Origin: Actinomycetota bacterium
Lineage (GTDB): Bacteria > Actinomycetota > Acidimicrobiia > IMCC26256 > PALSA-555
Direction of reading: 5' to 3'
Length of the DNA stretch: 64,000 nucleotides
Assembly (NCBI GenBank): GCA_016870355.1
Contig: VGBR01000006.1
Coordinates: 62,001 to 126,000 of the forward strand
Shown here piece after piece: positions 1 to 8,678 of this stretch. Positions within the stretch are counted from its first letter, which is position 1; every line of letters begins with the position of its first letter. Both the position numbers and the translations under genes were made by a program. Below the pieces are notes generated by a model that was given only the letters and a program-made list of their open reading frames with translations, searched no databases and was not told where the DNA came from.

Positions 1-150
1 GACGTGGAGGTGCTGGGCCCGAAGATGTGGCGCGACGGTTCATGGATCGTGCAGTTCCTGCGCTCGTTCGCCGCGACGATCCCGGGCGGAACGAGCGAGA
101 TCCAGCGCAACATCATCGCCGAGCGCGTGCTGGGCCTACCCCGCGCGTAG
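1..150 (+). CDS. Acyl-CoA dehydrogenase, C-terminal fragment
   Basis: The reading frame enters from outside the window and stops at TAG 148-150. The last 49 residues carry the acyl-CoA dehydrogenase C-terminal signature IPGGTSEIQRNIIAERVLGL, in which the glycine-rich turn lies near the FAD of the neighbouring subunit. The full enzyme would oxidise an acyl-CoA at the alpha-beta position and pass electrons to ETF. Substrate cannot be judged from this fragment. It is followed by a GAGCG-rich repeat and a gene of unknown function. Confidence 0.9.
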   Translation, partial: DVEVLGPKMWRDGSWIVQFLRSFAATIPGGTSEIQRNIIAERVLGLPRA

Positions 151-208
151 CGAGCGGAGCGAATGGAGCGAACGCAGTGAGCGGAAGCAGCGGAGTGGGA
201 GCAGCGCA
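151..208 (+). repeat. GAGCG-rich imperfect repeat before the start codon
   Basis: The 58 bases between two genes are an imperfect run of GAGCG/GCGGA units. The 3' part, which runs into ATGGTGATGGA, closely matches the spacer at 34320-34417 upstream of the thiolase-like gene, including the first bases of the downstream coding region. The shared block looks like an intergenic repeat that supplies or overlaps the translation start. Confidence 0.7.
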
Positions 209-886
209 ATGGTGATGGAGCTGAGTGCGGCCGACATCGAGAGCATGCGCACACCCCTGTGGGAGCAAGCGAAGATCGCCTTGGGCCGCGGCAACCCCGA
301 AGAAGCGGCCGCGCTGATCGACCGTGCCGTCGAGCAGTGGCGCGGCCTCAAGACCTATTCGATCAACTGGATCACGTCGTTGCTCACCTTCATCGGTGAG
401 GAGATGGGCGAAGAAGCGGTCGAGCGAGCGCTGCGCAAGACGGGCGAGGAGTTCGTGCGGCCCCGTCGTGATACTGGGACGGAGTGGAACGACCTGCCGG
501 CTGCGGCCCGGGCGAAGGTCATCGCACGCGCCATGCTCGGGAACATGGGTGAGGTCGAGGTCGAGGAAGACGACGAGAAGATCACGCTCTCCTTCAAGTG
601 CGGGAGCGGCGGCATGCTCATCGACGAGGGCAAGTACGAAGGTGAGCACGCGTACATGAAGCTGCAAGAGAAGAGTGGCCGCACCTTCATGCGTGACGAG
701 CTGTGGGTGTACTGCGCGCACTGCTCGGTGAACAACGAGATCCAGCCGGTCGAGTGGGGATCAGCCCCCACCAGCATCGAATACCCGCCCACGAAGCCGG
801 GTGAGCGGTGCATCCATCACCTCTACAAGGACGTGGCTGACGTCCCCGACGAAGCCTACGAGCGCATCGGCAAGACGCGGCCGTAG
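209..886 (+). CDS. Hypothetical protein with cysteine/histidine-rich C-terminal half
   Basis: This is a 225-residue soluble protein without signal peptide or membrane segment. The N-terminal half (about 1-110) is helical and rich in Glu/Arg. The C-terminal half contains FKCGSGG (about 131), YCAHCSVNNE (about 171) and GERCIHHLYKD (about 197), which could form a metal or thiolate site. The spacing of the last cysteine motif faintly recalls L-2-amino-thiazoline-4-carboxylate hydrolase-like proteins, but I would not assign that. Translation may begin at ATG 209 or ATG 215, because both lie in the repeat-derived sequence shared with the gene at 34418. It is convergent with the next gene. Function unknown. 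Confidence 0.7.
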   Translation: MVMELSAADIESMRTPLWEQAKIALGRGNPEEAAALIDRAVEQWRGLKTYSINWITSLLTFIGEEMGEEAVERALRKTGEEFVRPRRDTGTEWNDLPAAARAKVIARAMLGNMGEVEVEEDDEKITLSFKCGSGGMLIDEGKYEGEHAYMKLQEKSGRTFMRDELWVYCAHCSVNNEIQPVEWGSAPTSIEYPPTKPGERCIHHLYKDVADVPDEAYERIGKTRP

Positions 887-899
887 GGCTTCTCGTCGG

Positions 900-3308
900 T
901 CAGCTTGCTGGCGTTGGTGTCTTGAGCAGGCTGCGGAGTGCGCGCAGCGCCACCATGTAGACGGCCAGCGCGATCACGAGCACCGCATTGAATCCGAACG
1001 TCATCGCGAGGATCGTCGTGAGCACCGAGCCGATGACCGACGCGAACCCGTTCACCGCCCACCCCCAGGCCACGTACTCACGTGTGTGCTCGGGCGCGAG
1101 CCGGGCGACCGCGCCGATGCCCAAGGGCATGAACGCGCCGAGGCAGATGCCCAGAGGCGCCAGCACGAAGAAGGCCAGCAGCACGCGAACCGCGAGGGGA
1201 GCGCCGAGCACGCCCTCGGTGAGCGGAGTGAGCGCAAACAGGTAGAAGACGGTCAACGCGGTGATCACCGCCAGGAGGATCGGGATCGCTCGTTCGACGC
1301 GGTCCTTGTAGCGCTCGGTCAGCAGTGCACCCACCCCGGTGAAGACCAGGATCGACAAGAGGGTCACGGTCAACGAATAGGTCGGGTAGCCGAGGAAGAG
1401 CACCAGGCGCTGGATGAGCGTGATCTCGAAGAAGAGGAACCCCAAGCCGAGGGCCGAGAAGTAGACCGCGGACGTGCCCTTGCGGGGCAACGCGCGCCAG
1501 ATCTCCCTGAGCTTGACGAACGGCAGCAACAGGAAGATCGCGGCGAGCACCACTGCGACCGCGACGAGCAACAGCAGCACTCGCTCGCCGATCGTGTCCT
1601 CGGGGTCCGAGCGATCGATGGCATGCGTGAAGGTGGAGATCACGTCGTTGAACGCGGTGAAGTGCCAGAAGAAGGGCGCATCGTCGTCGATCGGACTGAC
1701 ATCGAACCGGTAGGACGCGTAGAGGTCGTCGAGTGCCGACGTGGGCGTGGTGATCGCCTGGCTCACGAGCGACTTTCCGTAGTCGGCCCCGGGTGCGTAG
1801 CGCAGCGTGCTCCGCTCGATGTCGTCGAGTGCCGACACGAAGCGATCGACTTCGGCGTCGGTGAACGGCGTGGGCTTCACGAGGATTGTCGAGAGCGTGC
1901 CGATCAAGGCCGCCGGTGTCGTTGCCACGAGGACGTGGCGAGCGGGGTCGTCGATTCCCCGCTCCCGCAACGCTGCTCGAACAGTCGTGACATAGCGGGT
2001 GGTGCGGTTCGGCTTCACCTCGAAGTCGACCTCGCCGAACTGGGTCACGATGAGACCGTCGGACGAAAGGTGCTCGAAGCTCTCCTCGATCGACTCCCGG
2101 GTGTAGAGGTAGCTCTCCGACAGCACGAACGCACCCGCGGTGGCCGCGTTGGATGCCGCGTAGCTGTCGGGCGCCGGATACCAGATCAGGTCGTACGCGT
2201 CGTCACTTCGAGCCAGGAAGGTGCGCCCATCGCCGTGCAAGTAGTTCACCCTCGGGTGCTCGGCGATGCGACCGGCGAAGTCGGCGTACTTGTTCGTCAC
2301 CAAGTCGTGGGTGACGTTGTTCAGCTCGACCGCGTCGATGTGGCGCGCCCGGAAGAACAGGGAAGCCAACACCTCATTGCCGCCGGCGGCGCCGATGATG
2401 AGCTCCTTGCGTGGCGGATCACCCCCGACCGCGAAGGGCAGGAGCTGCGCCGCGGTCTCATAGCGGTCGAGAGACGAGACGTCGCCATCGAAGCGATAGA
2501 TGGCAGAGCCAGGCAGCCCGTCGTGGGAGAGCAGCAAGAAGTCGTCGCCGACGGGGGCCACGTCGACCCGGAAGATGGGGCTCCACTTCGAGTAGATCGG
2601 CGGCGTTGCCGCGAGATCGATCTTGGTGGTGTCGGTGCGCTCGAGCGGCAGAACGCTCGGCGCCACCGTCGCAACCAGGAGCAGTACCGAGAGCACCGCG
2701 CCTCCTGCGAGCCACCCAGGCCGGGTGCGGGGTGTGAGCCGCACCCCGGCCAATGCGAGCAGCAACCCGGCCAACAGGATGGTCGACGGCGGGCCGATGG
2801 ACCCGATGAGCACGACGACGAGGGCACATGCCAGTCCGGCGCCCACGAGATCAGCGAAGTAGAGCGGACCAATCTCGTCGGCTCGGCGAGCGAAGAGCGT
2901 GGCGACGATGACGCCGATCGAGACGAACGAAGCGAAGATCGCGACGCAGATCCCCACGAGGCTGGCGAGGTTGTCGATCGACGATGAAGCGTCGTACTCC
3001 CAGATCCCGAGGGTGTCGATCGGCAGCCCGACCACGACGGCGTACCCGACGAGCACGCTCGCGCCGCCAAGGAGGAACGAACACCTGAGGACAGCCTCTG
3101 TCGACGAGTCGCGGACGCGACGAGAGATCGCGACGATCACCCCGCCGCACCCGATCCCGAGCAGCGCGAGACCGATGACCAGGTAGGTGTAGTAGTAGAA
3201 GACCTTGAACGAGATGACTCGCGTGTAGCTCACCTCGAGCAACAGACCCGCGAAGCTCGCCAGCAGGATCTCGAAGCGGTACGAGCGGCGACGTTCGCCC
3301 TCGAGCAA
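900..3308 (-). CDS. Integral membrane spermidine-synthase-like protein
   Basis: The 802-residue protein has an N-terminal block of hydrophobic helices (about 10-225), a Rossmann methyltransferase/spermidine-synthase fold in the middle (about 240-520) and a second helix block at the C-terminus (about 570-790). The fold shows the nucleotide-binding loop GAAGGNEV, the acidic strand HIDAVELN and GDGRTFLA. The architecture matches multi-pass proteins with a spermidine-synthase-like domain, whose substrates are mostly unknown; the standard polyamine-synthase active site is not evident. Start is TTG 3308 with AGGAAGG six bases upstream. A paralogue of similar design lies at 6620-8644. It is divergent from a methyltransferase gene, with a 54-base gap. 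Confidence 0.75.
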   Translation of the reverse strand: MLEGERRRSYRFEILLASFAGLLLEVSYTRVISFKVFYYYTYLVIGLALLGIGCGGVIVAISRRVRDSSTEAVLRCSFLLGGASVLVGYAVVVGLPIDTLGIWEYDASSSIDNLASLVGICVAIFASFVSIGVIVATLFARRADEIGPLYFADLVGAGLACALVVVLIGSIGPPSTILLAGLLLALAGVRLTPRTRPGWLAGGAVLSVLLLVATVAPSVLPLERTDTTKIDLAATPPIYSKWSPIFRVDVAPVGDDFLLLSHDGLPGSAIYRFDGDVSSLDRYETAAQLLPFAVGGDPPRKELIIGAAGGNEVLASLFFRARHIDAVELNNVTHDLVTNKYADFAGRIAEHPRVNYLHGDGRTFLARSDDAYDLIWYPAPDSYAASNAATAGAFVLSESYLYTRESIEESFEHLSSDGLIVTQFGEVDFEVKPNRTTRYVTTVRAALRERGIDDPARHVLVATTPAALIGTLSTILVKPTPFTDAEVDRFVSALDDIERSTLRYAPGADYGKSLVSQAITTPTSALDDLYASYRFDVSPIDDDAPFFWHFTAFNDVISTFTHAIDRSDPEDTIGERVLLLLVAVAVVLAAIFLLLPFVKLREIWRALPRKGTSAVYFSALGLGFLFFEITLIQRLVLFLGYPTYSLTVTLLSILVFTGVGALLTERYKDRVERAIPILLAVITALTVFYLFALTPLTEGVLGAPLAVRVLLAFFVLAPLGICLGAFMPLGIGAVARLAPEHTREYVAWGWAVNGFASVIGSVLTTILAMTFGFNAVLVIALAVYMVALRALRSLLKTPTPAS

Positions 3309-3349
3309 GCGCGTGCCTTCCTGGAAGCTGGTGTCGGCCGGAGTTGGGC

Positions 3350-3355
3350 GATACT
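3350..3355 (+). promoter_or_regulatory. Probable -10 box (GATACT) for the 3363 gene
   Basis: GATACT lies seven bases before GTG 3363, with no Shine-Dalgarno sequence between them. This spacing would put the transcription start at the start codon. It is weaker than the TANNNT boxes seen elsewhere because the first base is G. Confidence 0.4.
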
Positions 3356-3362
3356 ACAAGTC

Positions 3363-4088
3363 GTGCTTGTTGGTGGACTGACCCGGACGCGTGAGCTGTT
3401 CAGGCTCTGGCGAAACGAGAAAGAGGATCCGGAGCCCTTCTATTCGATGTTGGCGCGGGAAGCGACCGCCGACCTCGAGCGACGCTATGGCGCGCTGGAC
3501 GGGCGCACCGTCGGTGACCTCGGCTGCGGGCCCGGTTACTACGCGCGGGAGCTCCGCGCGCGTGGTGCAACCGTCGTTCCGGTGGAGGGCGCGATGGAGG
3601 AGCTCGCGGCGGCCGGTGCACCACTCTCCGGCGCGGTGATCGGCGACGCGGGCCAGCTCCCGCTCCCGGCGGCGTGCGTCGACGGGGTGTTCTGCTCGAA
3701 CTTGCTCGAGCACGCGCGTGATTCGCAGGCGGTGATCCGGGAGATGGAACGGATCTTGCGGCCCGGCGGTTGGGGCTATCTCTCGTGGACCAACTGGTAC
3801 TCGCCGTGGGGCGGCCACGACATGACGCCCTACCAGTTCCTCGGTCCTCGCCTGGGTCCCAAGCTCTACGAACGTCGCCATGGGCCACCGCGCAAGAACC
3901 GCTACGGCGAAGGGCTCTTCGCGGTGCACGTGGGTCCGACGTTGCGCTACATGCGCTCGCGCGCGGGTCTTCGCATCGAGAGGGTGGAACCGCGTTACTG
4001 GCCGTGGGCGCGCTTCATCTCCCACGTGCCGGGCGTGCGTGAGGTGCTGTCGTGGAACTGCGTGGTTCGGTTCCGACGCGCCGAGTGA
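3363..4088 (+). CDS. Class I SAM-dependent methyltransferase
   Basis: A 241-residue cytoplasmic methyltransferase of the UbiE/Methyltransf_11 type. Motif I is DLGCGPGYYARELRARG (about 55-71), followed by an acidic residue at the end of beta 2 and the post-motif NLLEHARDSQAVIREMERILRPGG (in part, about 119-142). It transfers a methyl group from SAM to an unknown acceptor. The neighbouring glycosyltransferases suggest a lipid or sugar precursor. Start is GTG 3363, chosen because the frame opens there directly behind a -10-like box. It is convergent with the GT2 gene that ends at 4099. Confidence 0.85.
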   Translation: MLVGGLTRTRELFRLWRNEKEDPEPFYSMLAREATADLERRYGALDGRTVGDLGCGPGYYARELRARGATVVPVEGAMEELAAAGAPLSGAVIGDAGQLPLPAACVDGVFCSNLLEHARDSQAVIREMERILRPGGWGYLSWTNWYSPWGGHDMTPYQFLGPRLGPKLYERRHGPPRKNRYGEGLFAVHVGPTLRYMRSRAGLRIERVEPRYWPWARFISHVPGVREVLSWNCVVRFRRAE

Positions 4089-4098
4089 CGCGACGTCC

Positions 4099-4845
4099 CT
4101 ACGTCGCCGTCGGCTGCCGCCACTTGGGCTTGCCTCGGAAGACCCGGTCGCGGATGCCCCACCACGTCACCAGCAGGAGCTCCTCGGCGAAGATGCCCCA
4201 CGTCATCTTCGAGTAGCCACGGACGCGGTCGGTGAAGGTGATCGGCACCTCGACGACCTTGCCTCCGACACGATGCAAGCGGTACCCGGTCTCGATCTGG
4301 AAGCCGTAGCCCTTGGCGCGGGTCGACCCGAGATCGATCTCGCGCAGCGTGTCGGCTCGATAGGCGCGGTAGCCAGAGGTGGCGTCGCGCAGCTTGATCC
4401 CCAGCACGAAGCAGGCGTACCGGTTGCCGTAACGCGAGAGCGCGCGTCGGAACCATGGCCAGTGGGGGATGGATCCTCCGGGTACGTACCGCGACCCGAC
4501 CGCGACGTCGGCGCCCTCGTCGAGCCGTGCGAGCAGCTGCGGGATGACCGAAGGATCGTGTGAAAGGTCGGCGTCGATCTGCACGAGCCGCTCGTAGCCC
4601 TGATCGAGTGCGAGCGAGAAGCCATCTCGGTAGGCCTCACCCAGGCCTTCCTTCGACGGACGGTGGTGCACCTTGATCTGGCCGAGCTCGGTGGCGACGC
4701 GTTCGGCGATCGCACCTGTGCCATCGGGACTGCTGTCGTCGACAACCATGATGTCGGCGTCCGGTACGGCCTCGCGCGCGCGGCGCAGGAACTGCTCGAT
4801 GTTCTCGGCTTCCTGGAATGTCGGTGTGATGACCAGCGTGCGCAC
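4099..4845 (-). CDS. Polyprenol-phosphate mannose synthase-like GT2 glycosyltransferase
   Basis: A 248-residue GT-A fold enzyme of the dolichol/polyprenol-phosphate mannose synthase type. It would move a hexose, probably mannose from GDP-mannose, to polyprenyl phosphate on the cytoplasmic membrane face, making the lipid-linked donor used by GT-C enzymes. Evidence is the N-terminal VITPTFQEAENI, the metal-binding VVDDSSPDGT and DADLSHDP, the acceptor region DATSGYRAY, and no C-terminal membrane domain. The frame is open far upstream, but GTG 4845 is the natural start because it begins the beta-1 strand and sits six bases after a TACCCT box. Nearby GT39/GT-C genes (4905-11218, 25727-28374) are plausible users of its product. 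Confidence 0.85.
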   Translation of the reverse strand: MRTLVITPTFQEAENIEQFLRRAREAVPDADIMVVDDSSPDGTGAIAERVATELGQIKVHHRPSKEGLGEAYRDGFSLALDQGYERLVQIDADLSHDPSVIPQLLARLDEGADVAVGSRYVPGGSIPHWPWFRRALSRYGNRYACFVLGIKLRDATSGYRAYRADTLREIDLGSTRAKGYGFQIETGYRLHRVGGKVVEVPITFTDRVRGYSKMTWGIFAEELLLVTWWGIRDRVFRGKPKWRQPTAT

Positions 4846-4851
4846 CGCAGA

Positions 4852-4857
4852 AGGGTA
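4852..4857 (-). promoter_or_regulatory. -10 box (TACCCT), leaderless start of GT2 gene
   Basis: Reading on the minus strand, TACCCT ends six bases before GTG 4845. There is no Shine-Dalgarno sequence, so transcription is expected to begin at or next to the GTG. Confidence 0.5.
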
Positions 4858-4904
4858 CGTGACGCGCCGCCTGTGCTGTTGCCCCGCGGCGCGCGACGGC
4901 GCGG

Positions 4905-6614
4905 TCAGCCGCCCTTCGACTTCTCGCAGCGCTCGTAGAGGTAGTACTCGGGCCCGAACTTGCCGACGAGGCAGAACTTGTTGCGGACCACCTCGTTCGG
5001 CTCGGAGGGTCCGAACTTGCGTGAGTCGTTCGGCTCGTCCCAATAGTCCCAGGCGGACGACAGGATGAGGATGTCGGCGCTGCGCACGTCATCGGCCAGA
5101 CCAGAGTCCGGAGCATTGGCGACGCCAGGATCCATCTCGATGTAGTACGTGGCGGGAACGAGGTCTGGGAGCAGGTAATAGAACGAGACTTCGCTCATCG
5201 GTGTCTGGCGAAGATCCTTGGTGCCGACGAACAGCCGGTCACCCGGATCGGTGATGCGGTCGGCCACCGGGAGCAGCTCGTTCGCTCCGTCCGCGTTCGA
5301 CTTCTGCCCGTTGATGAAGGTCCGCCCGTCGTGCCTCATCTTGTACGACCGCGCGCGCTCACCGAAGCCCTGCGCGGTGAAGTCGACGTAGCTGCGGATC
5401 GTGTAGTTCGGGATGACCAAGAACAGGCCGAGCAGGTACGCCGCACCGACCGCCGACGCAACGGCGCGTCGCGGCCATGCTGGTCGCCATCCCTGCACGA
5501 GCTCGATCACCGCGATCGGCACGAGGCTCATCCCCACGCATCCAACCCACGCGAGATGCGTCGCGTCAGGGCGCTGCAGGGTCTGTGGCAAGAGACCGAT
5601 GCTGAACCCGGCCGCGACGAGCAGGGCGCGGGCACGGATCGAAGTCGGATGGCGACGGATCGCGCGCACCGCGACGATGCCGAGCAACAGGAGGGCGAAC
5701 AGCAGCCCGAAGAACCAGAGAAAGATCTGCGCGGGACCGTGGAGTCGTGGGATCGGCCACGGGAGCTTCACGAAGTCGGCCACGAACTGCACCGTGCTGT
5801 CGAAGATGCTCCAGTCGGGCGGTATCGGGAGCGAGCGACCGCCGCGGAGGTTGAAGATCGGATCGATCACCATTCCCTGCACTGCGTTGCCGATGCCGGC
5901 CATCGCCACATGGATCACGTAGGGGAACAGCCCGAAGCCGAGGCCGAGCGCGAAGCGTTTCTTCAGGATCGGCGTCGTGCCCGGCGCGAGGGCGAGCGTG
6001 GCGAGGAGCACCGCGATTGCCAGATCGAGGCGGTAGAGCAGGGCGAGCCCGAAGAGCAGCCCAGACACCAGGGCCATGCGCCGGGATCTTTCCGGTGTCG
6101 CCGCTTCACGACTCGCGAGGCCGGCGACGAGGCCCCACACCCCGAGCGCGATCGCCCCGACCCATGGCATGGCCACGAGTCCGTGGGGTTCGATGATGAT
6201 CACGACGGCGGTCAGGGCACACCCCAGCGCGGCAGTGCGCCCCCATCGACGGGCGAGGAAGTAGATGCCGTAGACGACGGCCATCTCCTGGAACAGGCCG
6301 AAGAGCCGCTCGGTGAGGAGTGTGGTGCCGAAGACCTTGTAGACCGCGGAGAGCACCCAGAGGCTGCCGGGTCCGTAGAGGTGGAGGAAGTCCTTGTTGG
6401 GGATGTCGCCCGCGAGCACGCGCTCGGGGAAGACGAGCATGAACCCCTCCTCCATCGGCGGCCCGGGCGCGTTGAGCAGCCCCCGAAGCGGGAGGAGGAA
6501 GGCCGCCGCGATGATCGCGATCGCGACGGCATCGAGCGACCGGCGTTCGTCGGAGGCGCGCGTCGGCGCAGGCGCATCGGGAGTCGTTCGCGCGTCGACG
6601 GCGGTCTTCGCCAT
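4905..6614 (-). CDS. Multi-pass membrane protein, probable GT-C glycosyltransferase
   Basis: A 569-residue membrane protein with about ten or more hydrophobic helices from residue 28 to about 440, then a C-terminal domain of about 130 residues that should lie outside the membrane. The first extracytoplasmic loop contains the acidic GPPMEEGFMLVFPERV and LYGPGSLW, the layout of GT-C/GT39-like enzymes that use polyprenyl-phosphate sugars. The acceptor is unknown. ATG 6614 is chosen because the upstream gene stops at 6620 and only five bases separate them, so they are co-transcribed. A longer open frame continues upstream but overlaps that gene and is not credible. Confidence 0.75.
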   Translation of the reverse strand: MAKTAVDARTTPDAPAPTRASDERRSLDAVAIAIIAAAFLLPLRGLLNAPGPPMEEGFMLVFPERVLAGDIPNKDFLHLYGPGSLWVLSAVYKVFGTTLLTERLFGLFQEMAVVYGIYFLARRWGRTAALGCALTAVVIIIEPHGLVAMPWVGAIALGVWGLVAGLASREAATPERSRRMALVSGLLFGLALLYRLDLAIAVLLATLALAPGTTPILKKRFALGLGFGLFPYVIHVAMAGIGNAVQGMVIDPIFNLRGGRSLPIPPDWSIFDSTVQFVADFVKLPWPIPRLHGPAQIFLWFFGLLFALLLLGIVAVRAIRRHPTSIRARALLVAAGFSIGLLPQTLQRPDATHLAWVGCVGMSLVPIAVIELVQGWRPAWPRRAVASAVGAAYLLGLFLVIPNYTIRSYVDFTAQGFGERARSYKMRHDGRTFINGQKSNADGANELLPVADRITDPGDRLFVGTKDLRQTPMSEVSFYYLLPDLVPATYYIEMDPGVANAPDSGLADDVRSADILILSSAWDYWDEPNDSRKFGPSEPNEVVRNKFCLVGKFGPEYYLYERCEKSKGG

Positions 6615-6619
6615 CGTCG

Positions 6620-8644
6620 TCAGCCCGTGGGAGCGGGTGCGCGAGCGCTCAGGTGGGAGCGCCCCGCGACGAAAGCCAGGCCGTACGCGACCGCGACGAC
6701 GATCAGCAGCGAGCGGTAGCCGATGATGAGGGCCACATACTCGAGAAGCCCGCCGACCATCGCGCCGATCAGGTTCACGGCGAACGCATTCGTCGACGAG
6801 CCGACGCTCTTGAACCGTTGGCTGAACACGAGGTTGGCGATGAACACCGGGGCGAACGCGATCACCGACCCTACGAAGAACCTCGGCACCGGGGACAGGG
6901 AGAGGAGCGAGCTCTGGGGGAGGGCGAACGCGACCACGAGCGACGCGATGAGCACAAGGTAGAGCCGAGCCGGGCGTTTGAACGTGACGCGCCTGGACAC
7001 CGCAACTGCGGCGAGCACGGACAACAGGAGTCCGAGGAAGACGAGCGCGTTCACCACCCACGTCGTACCGAAGAGCAAGGCGAACTTCACGACGTTCTGC
7101 GTCTCCAGCAGCAGGAAGGCGATGCCCATGAAGAAGAGGTCGAGATAACCGGTCATCGCCCGCAGCCGCCCGGCCACCACGCGTACGAGCAGCAACGACG
7201 CGATCAAGATGAACGCGATCGTCAACAGATAGAGGTTCGGGATCGAACGGGTGCGCAGGTAGGGGAAGGGGTGGTCGTCGGTCGAGGCCTTCGGCACTTC
7301 ACCCGTCGGTCGCCATCGGGTGTCGCACGAAAAGGCGCTCTTGGCCGGCGCGTCCACGAGCACCGCGTACAGCCCGGTCTCGAGCACCGTCTCCGCGCAC
7401 GGCCGGTGCCCGAAGACCTCGTCGAGGGTTCCGGCGAACCGATCGAGGAGCCAAGGCTCCCGGTAGTAGTTGTACATCGAGAATGCGCCGTTGGGCTTCA
7501 AGCGCTCGCGTGCCGCTTCCAACGCCTCCTTGGTGAACAGGTAGCTCTCGAGCCGGACCGACGACTGTCCCGGGAGCAGCGTGATCGAGTCGGGAAGTGC
7601 GAAGAGGATCAAGTCGTACTTCTGCTCGGTGCCCTCGAGGTACGCCCGCCCGTCGTCGATGTGCACATCGACACGTGGATCGTCGTACGGATGATCGGGA
7701 TGCGTCTCTTCGCCGAGCTCCTGGAGCCGTGGATCGATCTCGACCGCGTCGATGTGCTTCGCCCCACGGGCGAGCGCCACCGAGACGTCGTTGCCGCCAC
7801 CGGCCCCGATGATCAGCACGTCGTCGAGTGGGTTGTCGGGCACGCGGTCGTAGACGAGCGTGTACGTGGGGTTGTCGTCGGCGCGTGTGTTGGCCTGGTG
7901 CAGGATCCCGTTCACCTGGATGATGGACTGACCGCCGAGTGCCTCACTCGCCTCGGTCTTGACCTTGTAATAGGGCGACCACGAGACGCCCGCGGCGAAC
8001 GACTCGAACCCGAGCATGATCAGCACCGCGGCTACGGATCCGATCTGGAGCAGCCGCAGCAACCTGGACGTGTCGCGGGTGATCTCCACCGCGACGAACA
8101 GCACCGCAACGACGGCGCCCCACACGAGTGACGGGGCACGGAGCAGCGCGAGAGCGGCGATGCCGAGGATCCCGAGGATGGCGCCGACCAGATCGAGCCA
8201 GTACGCCTCGAGCGGCTCGAACTCCTTGAACGTCCGGGCGACGCCCTCGGCAACGCACATCAACGCCGCGGCGACGACGAGAAAGATGATCGTGAGCACG
8301 ATCTCCCGTGGGAGGCCGCTCGTGCGGATCTCCCCGAAGTAGATGAGGTTGCCGCTCGAGCTCTTCAGCTCGACGGGCGAGATCAGGATGAAGGCCACGA
8401 GCACCGCGACCGCCAGCGGTGCGTAGGGGAAGAGGTTGCGTGCCTTGTTCGCCCGCAGGAATCCGAGGCCGATCCCGAGGAAGCTGCCCAACAGCACGAA
8501 GTTCGTGAAAAAGGACAGGTAGACGACGTTCGCGCCCGTCCAGCGGATGAGCGCGAGCTCCAAGAAGAGCATGAGGAACGACAGGAGGATCAGGCGCACT
8601 CGGTCAGCCCGCGTCGGCGCGCGAGCTGGTCCGGTCGTTGCCAT
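6620..8644 (-). CDS. Integral membrane spermidine-synthase-like protein (paralogue)
   Basis: A 674-residue protein built like the 900-3308 product: N-terminal helices (about 15-220), a central Rossmann domain with IIGAGGGNDVSVALARG, HIDAVEIDP and DDGRAYLEG (about 275-340), and a C-terminal helix block (about 465-665). The glycine-rich loop and acidic beta-2 end would bind SAM or decarboxylated SAM, but polyamine synthesis is not proven. Its place in an operon of GT39, acyltransferase and GT-C genes suggests modification of an envelope lipid or polysaccharide. Start ATG 8644 lies just downstream of a TAGGGT box. Confidence 0.75.
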   Translation of the reverse strand: MATTGPARAPTRADRVRLILLSFLMLFLELALIRWTGANVVYLSFFTNFVLLGSFLGIGLGFLRANKARNLFPYAPLAVAVLVAFILISPVELKSSSGNLIYFGEIRTSGLPREIVLTIIFLVVAAALMCVAEGVARTFKEFEPLEAYWLDLVGAILGILGIAALALLRAPSLVWGAVVAVLFVAVEITRDTSRLLRLLQIGSVAAVLIMLGFESFAAGVSWSPYYKVKTEASEALGGQSIIQVNGILHQANTRADDNPTYTLVYDRVPDNPLDDVLIIGAGGGNDVSVALARGAKHIDAVEIDPRLQELGEETHPDHPYDDPRVDVHIDDGRAYLEGTEQKYDLILFALPDSITLLPGQSSVRLESYLFTKEALEAARERLKPNGAFSMYNYYREPWLLDRFAGTLDEVFGHRPCAETVLETGLYAVLVDAPAKSAFSCDTRWRPTGEVPKASTDDHPFPYLRTRSIPNLYLLTIAFILIASLLLVRVVAGRLRAMTGYLDLFFMGIAFLLLETQNVVKFALLFGTTWVVNALVFLGLLLSVLAAVAVSRRVTFKRPARLYLVLIASLVVAFALPQSSLLSLSPVPRFFVGSVIAFAPVFIANLVFSQRFKSVGSSTNAFAVNLIGAMVGGLLEYVALIIGYRSLLIVVAVAYGLAFVAGRSHLSARAPAPTG

Positions 8645-8655
8645 GGAGAGCCGAA

Positions 8656-8661
8656 ACCCTA
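8656..8661 (-). promoter_or_regulatory. Possible -10 box (TAGGGT) inside the glycan operon
   Basis: On the minus strand TAGGGT lies eleven bases before ATG 8644 in the 34-base gap after the acyltransferase gene. It may give a second, short-leader transcript for the two downstream membrane genes. Confidence 0.35.
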
Positions 8662-8678
8662 GGTGATCGGGTACCGGA

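Noticed and set aside
801-2987. Long plus-strand frame opposite the 802-residue membrane protein
   Set aside because: It is an Arg/Glu/His-rich antisense shadow typical of high-GC DNA. The minus strand shows hydrophobic helices and a nucleotide-binding loop.
5331-6719. Plus-strand frame of 462 codons in the GT-C region
   Set aside because: Composition is the low-complexity charge pattern of antisense frames, and the minus strand encodes a clear membrane protein.
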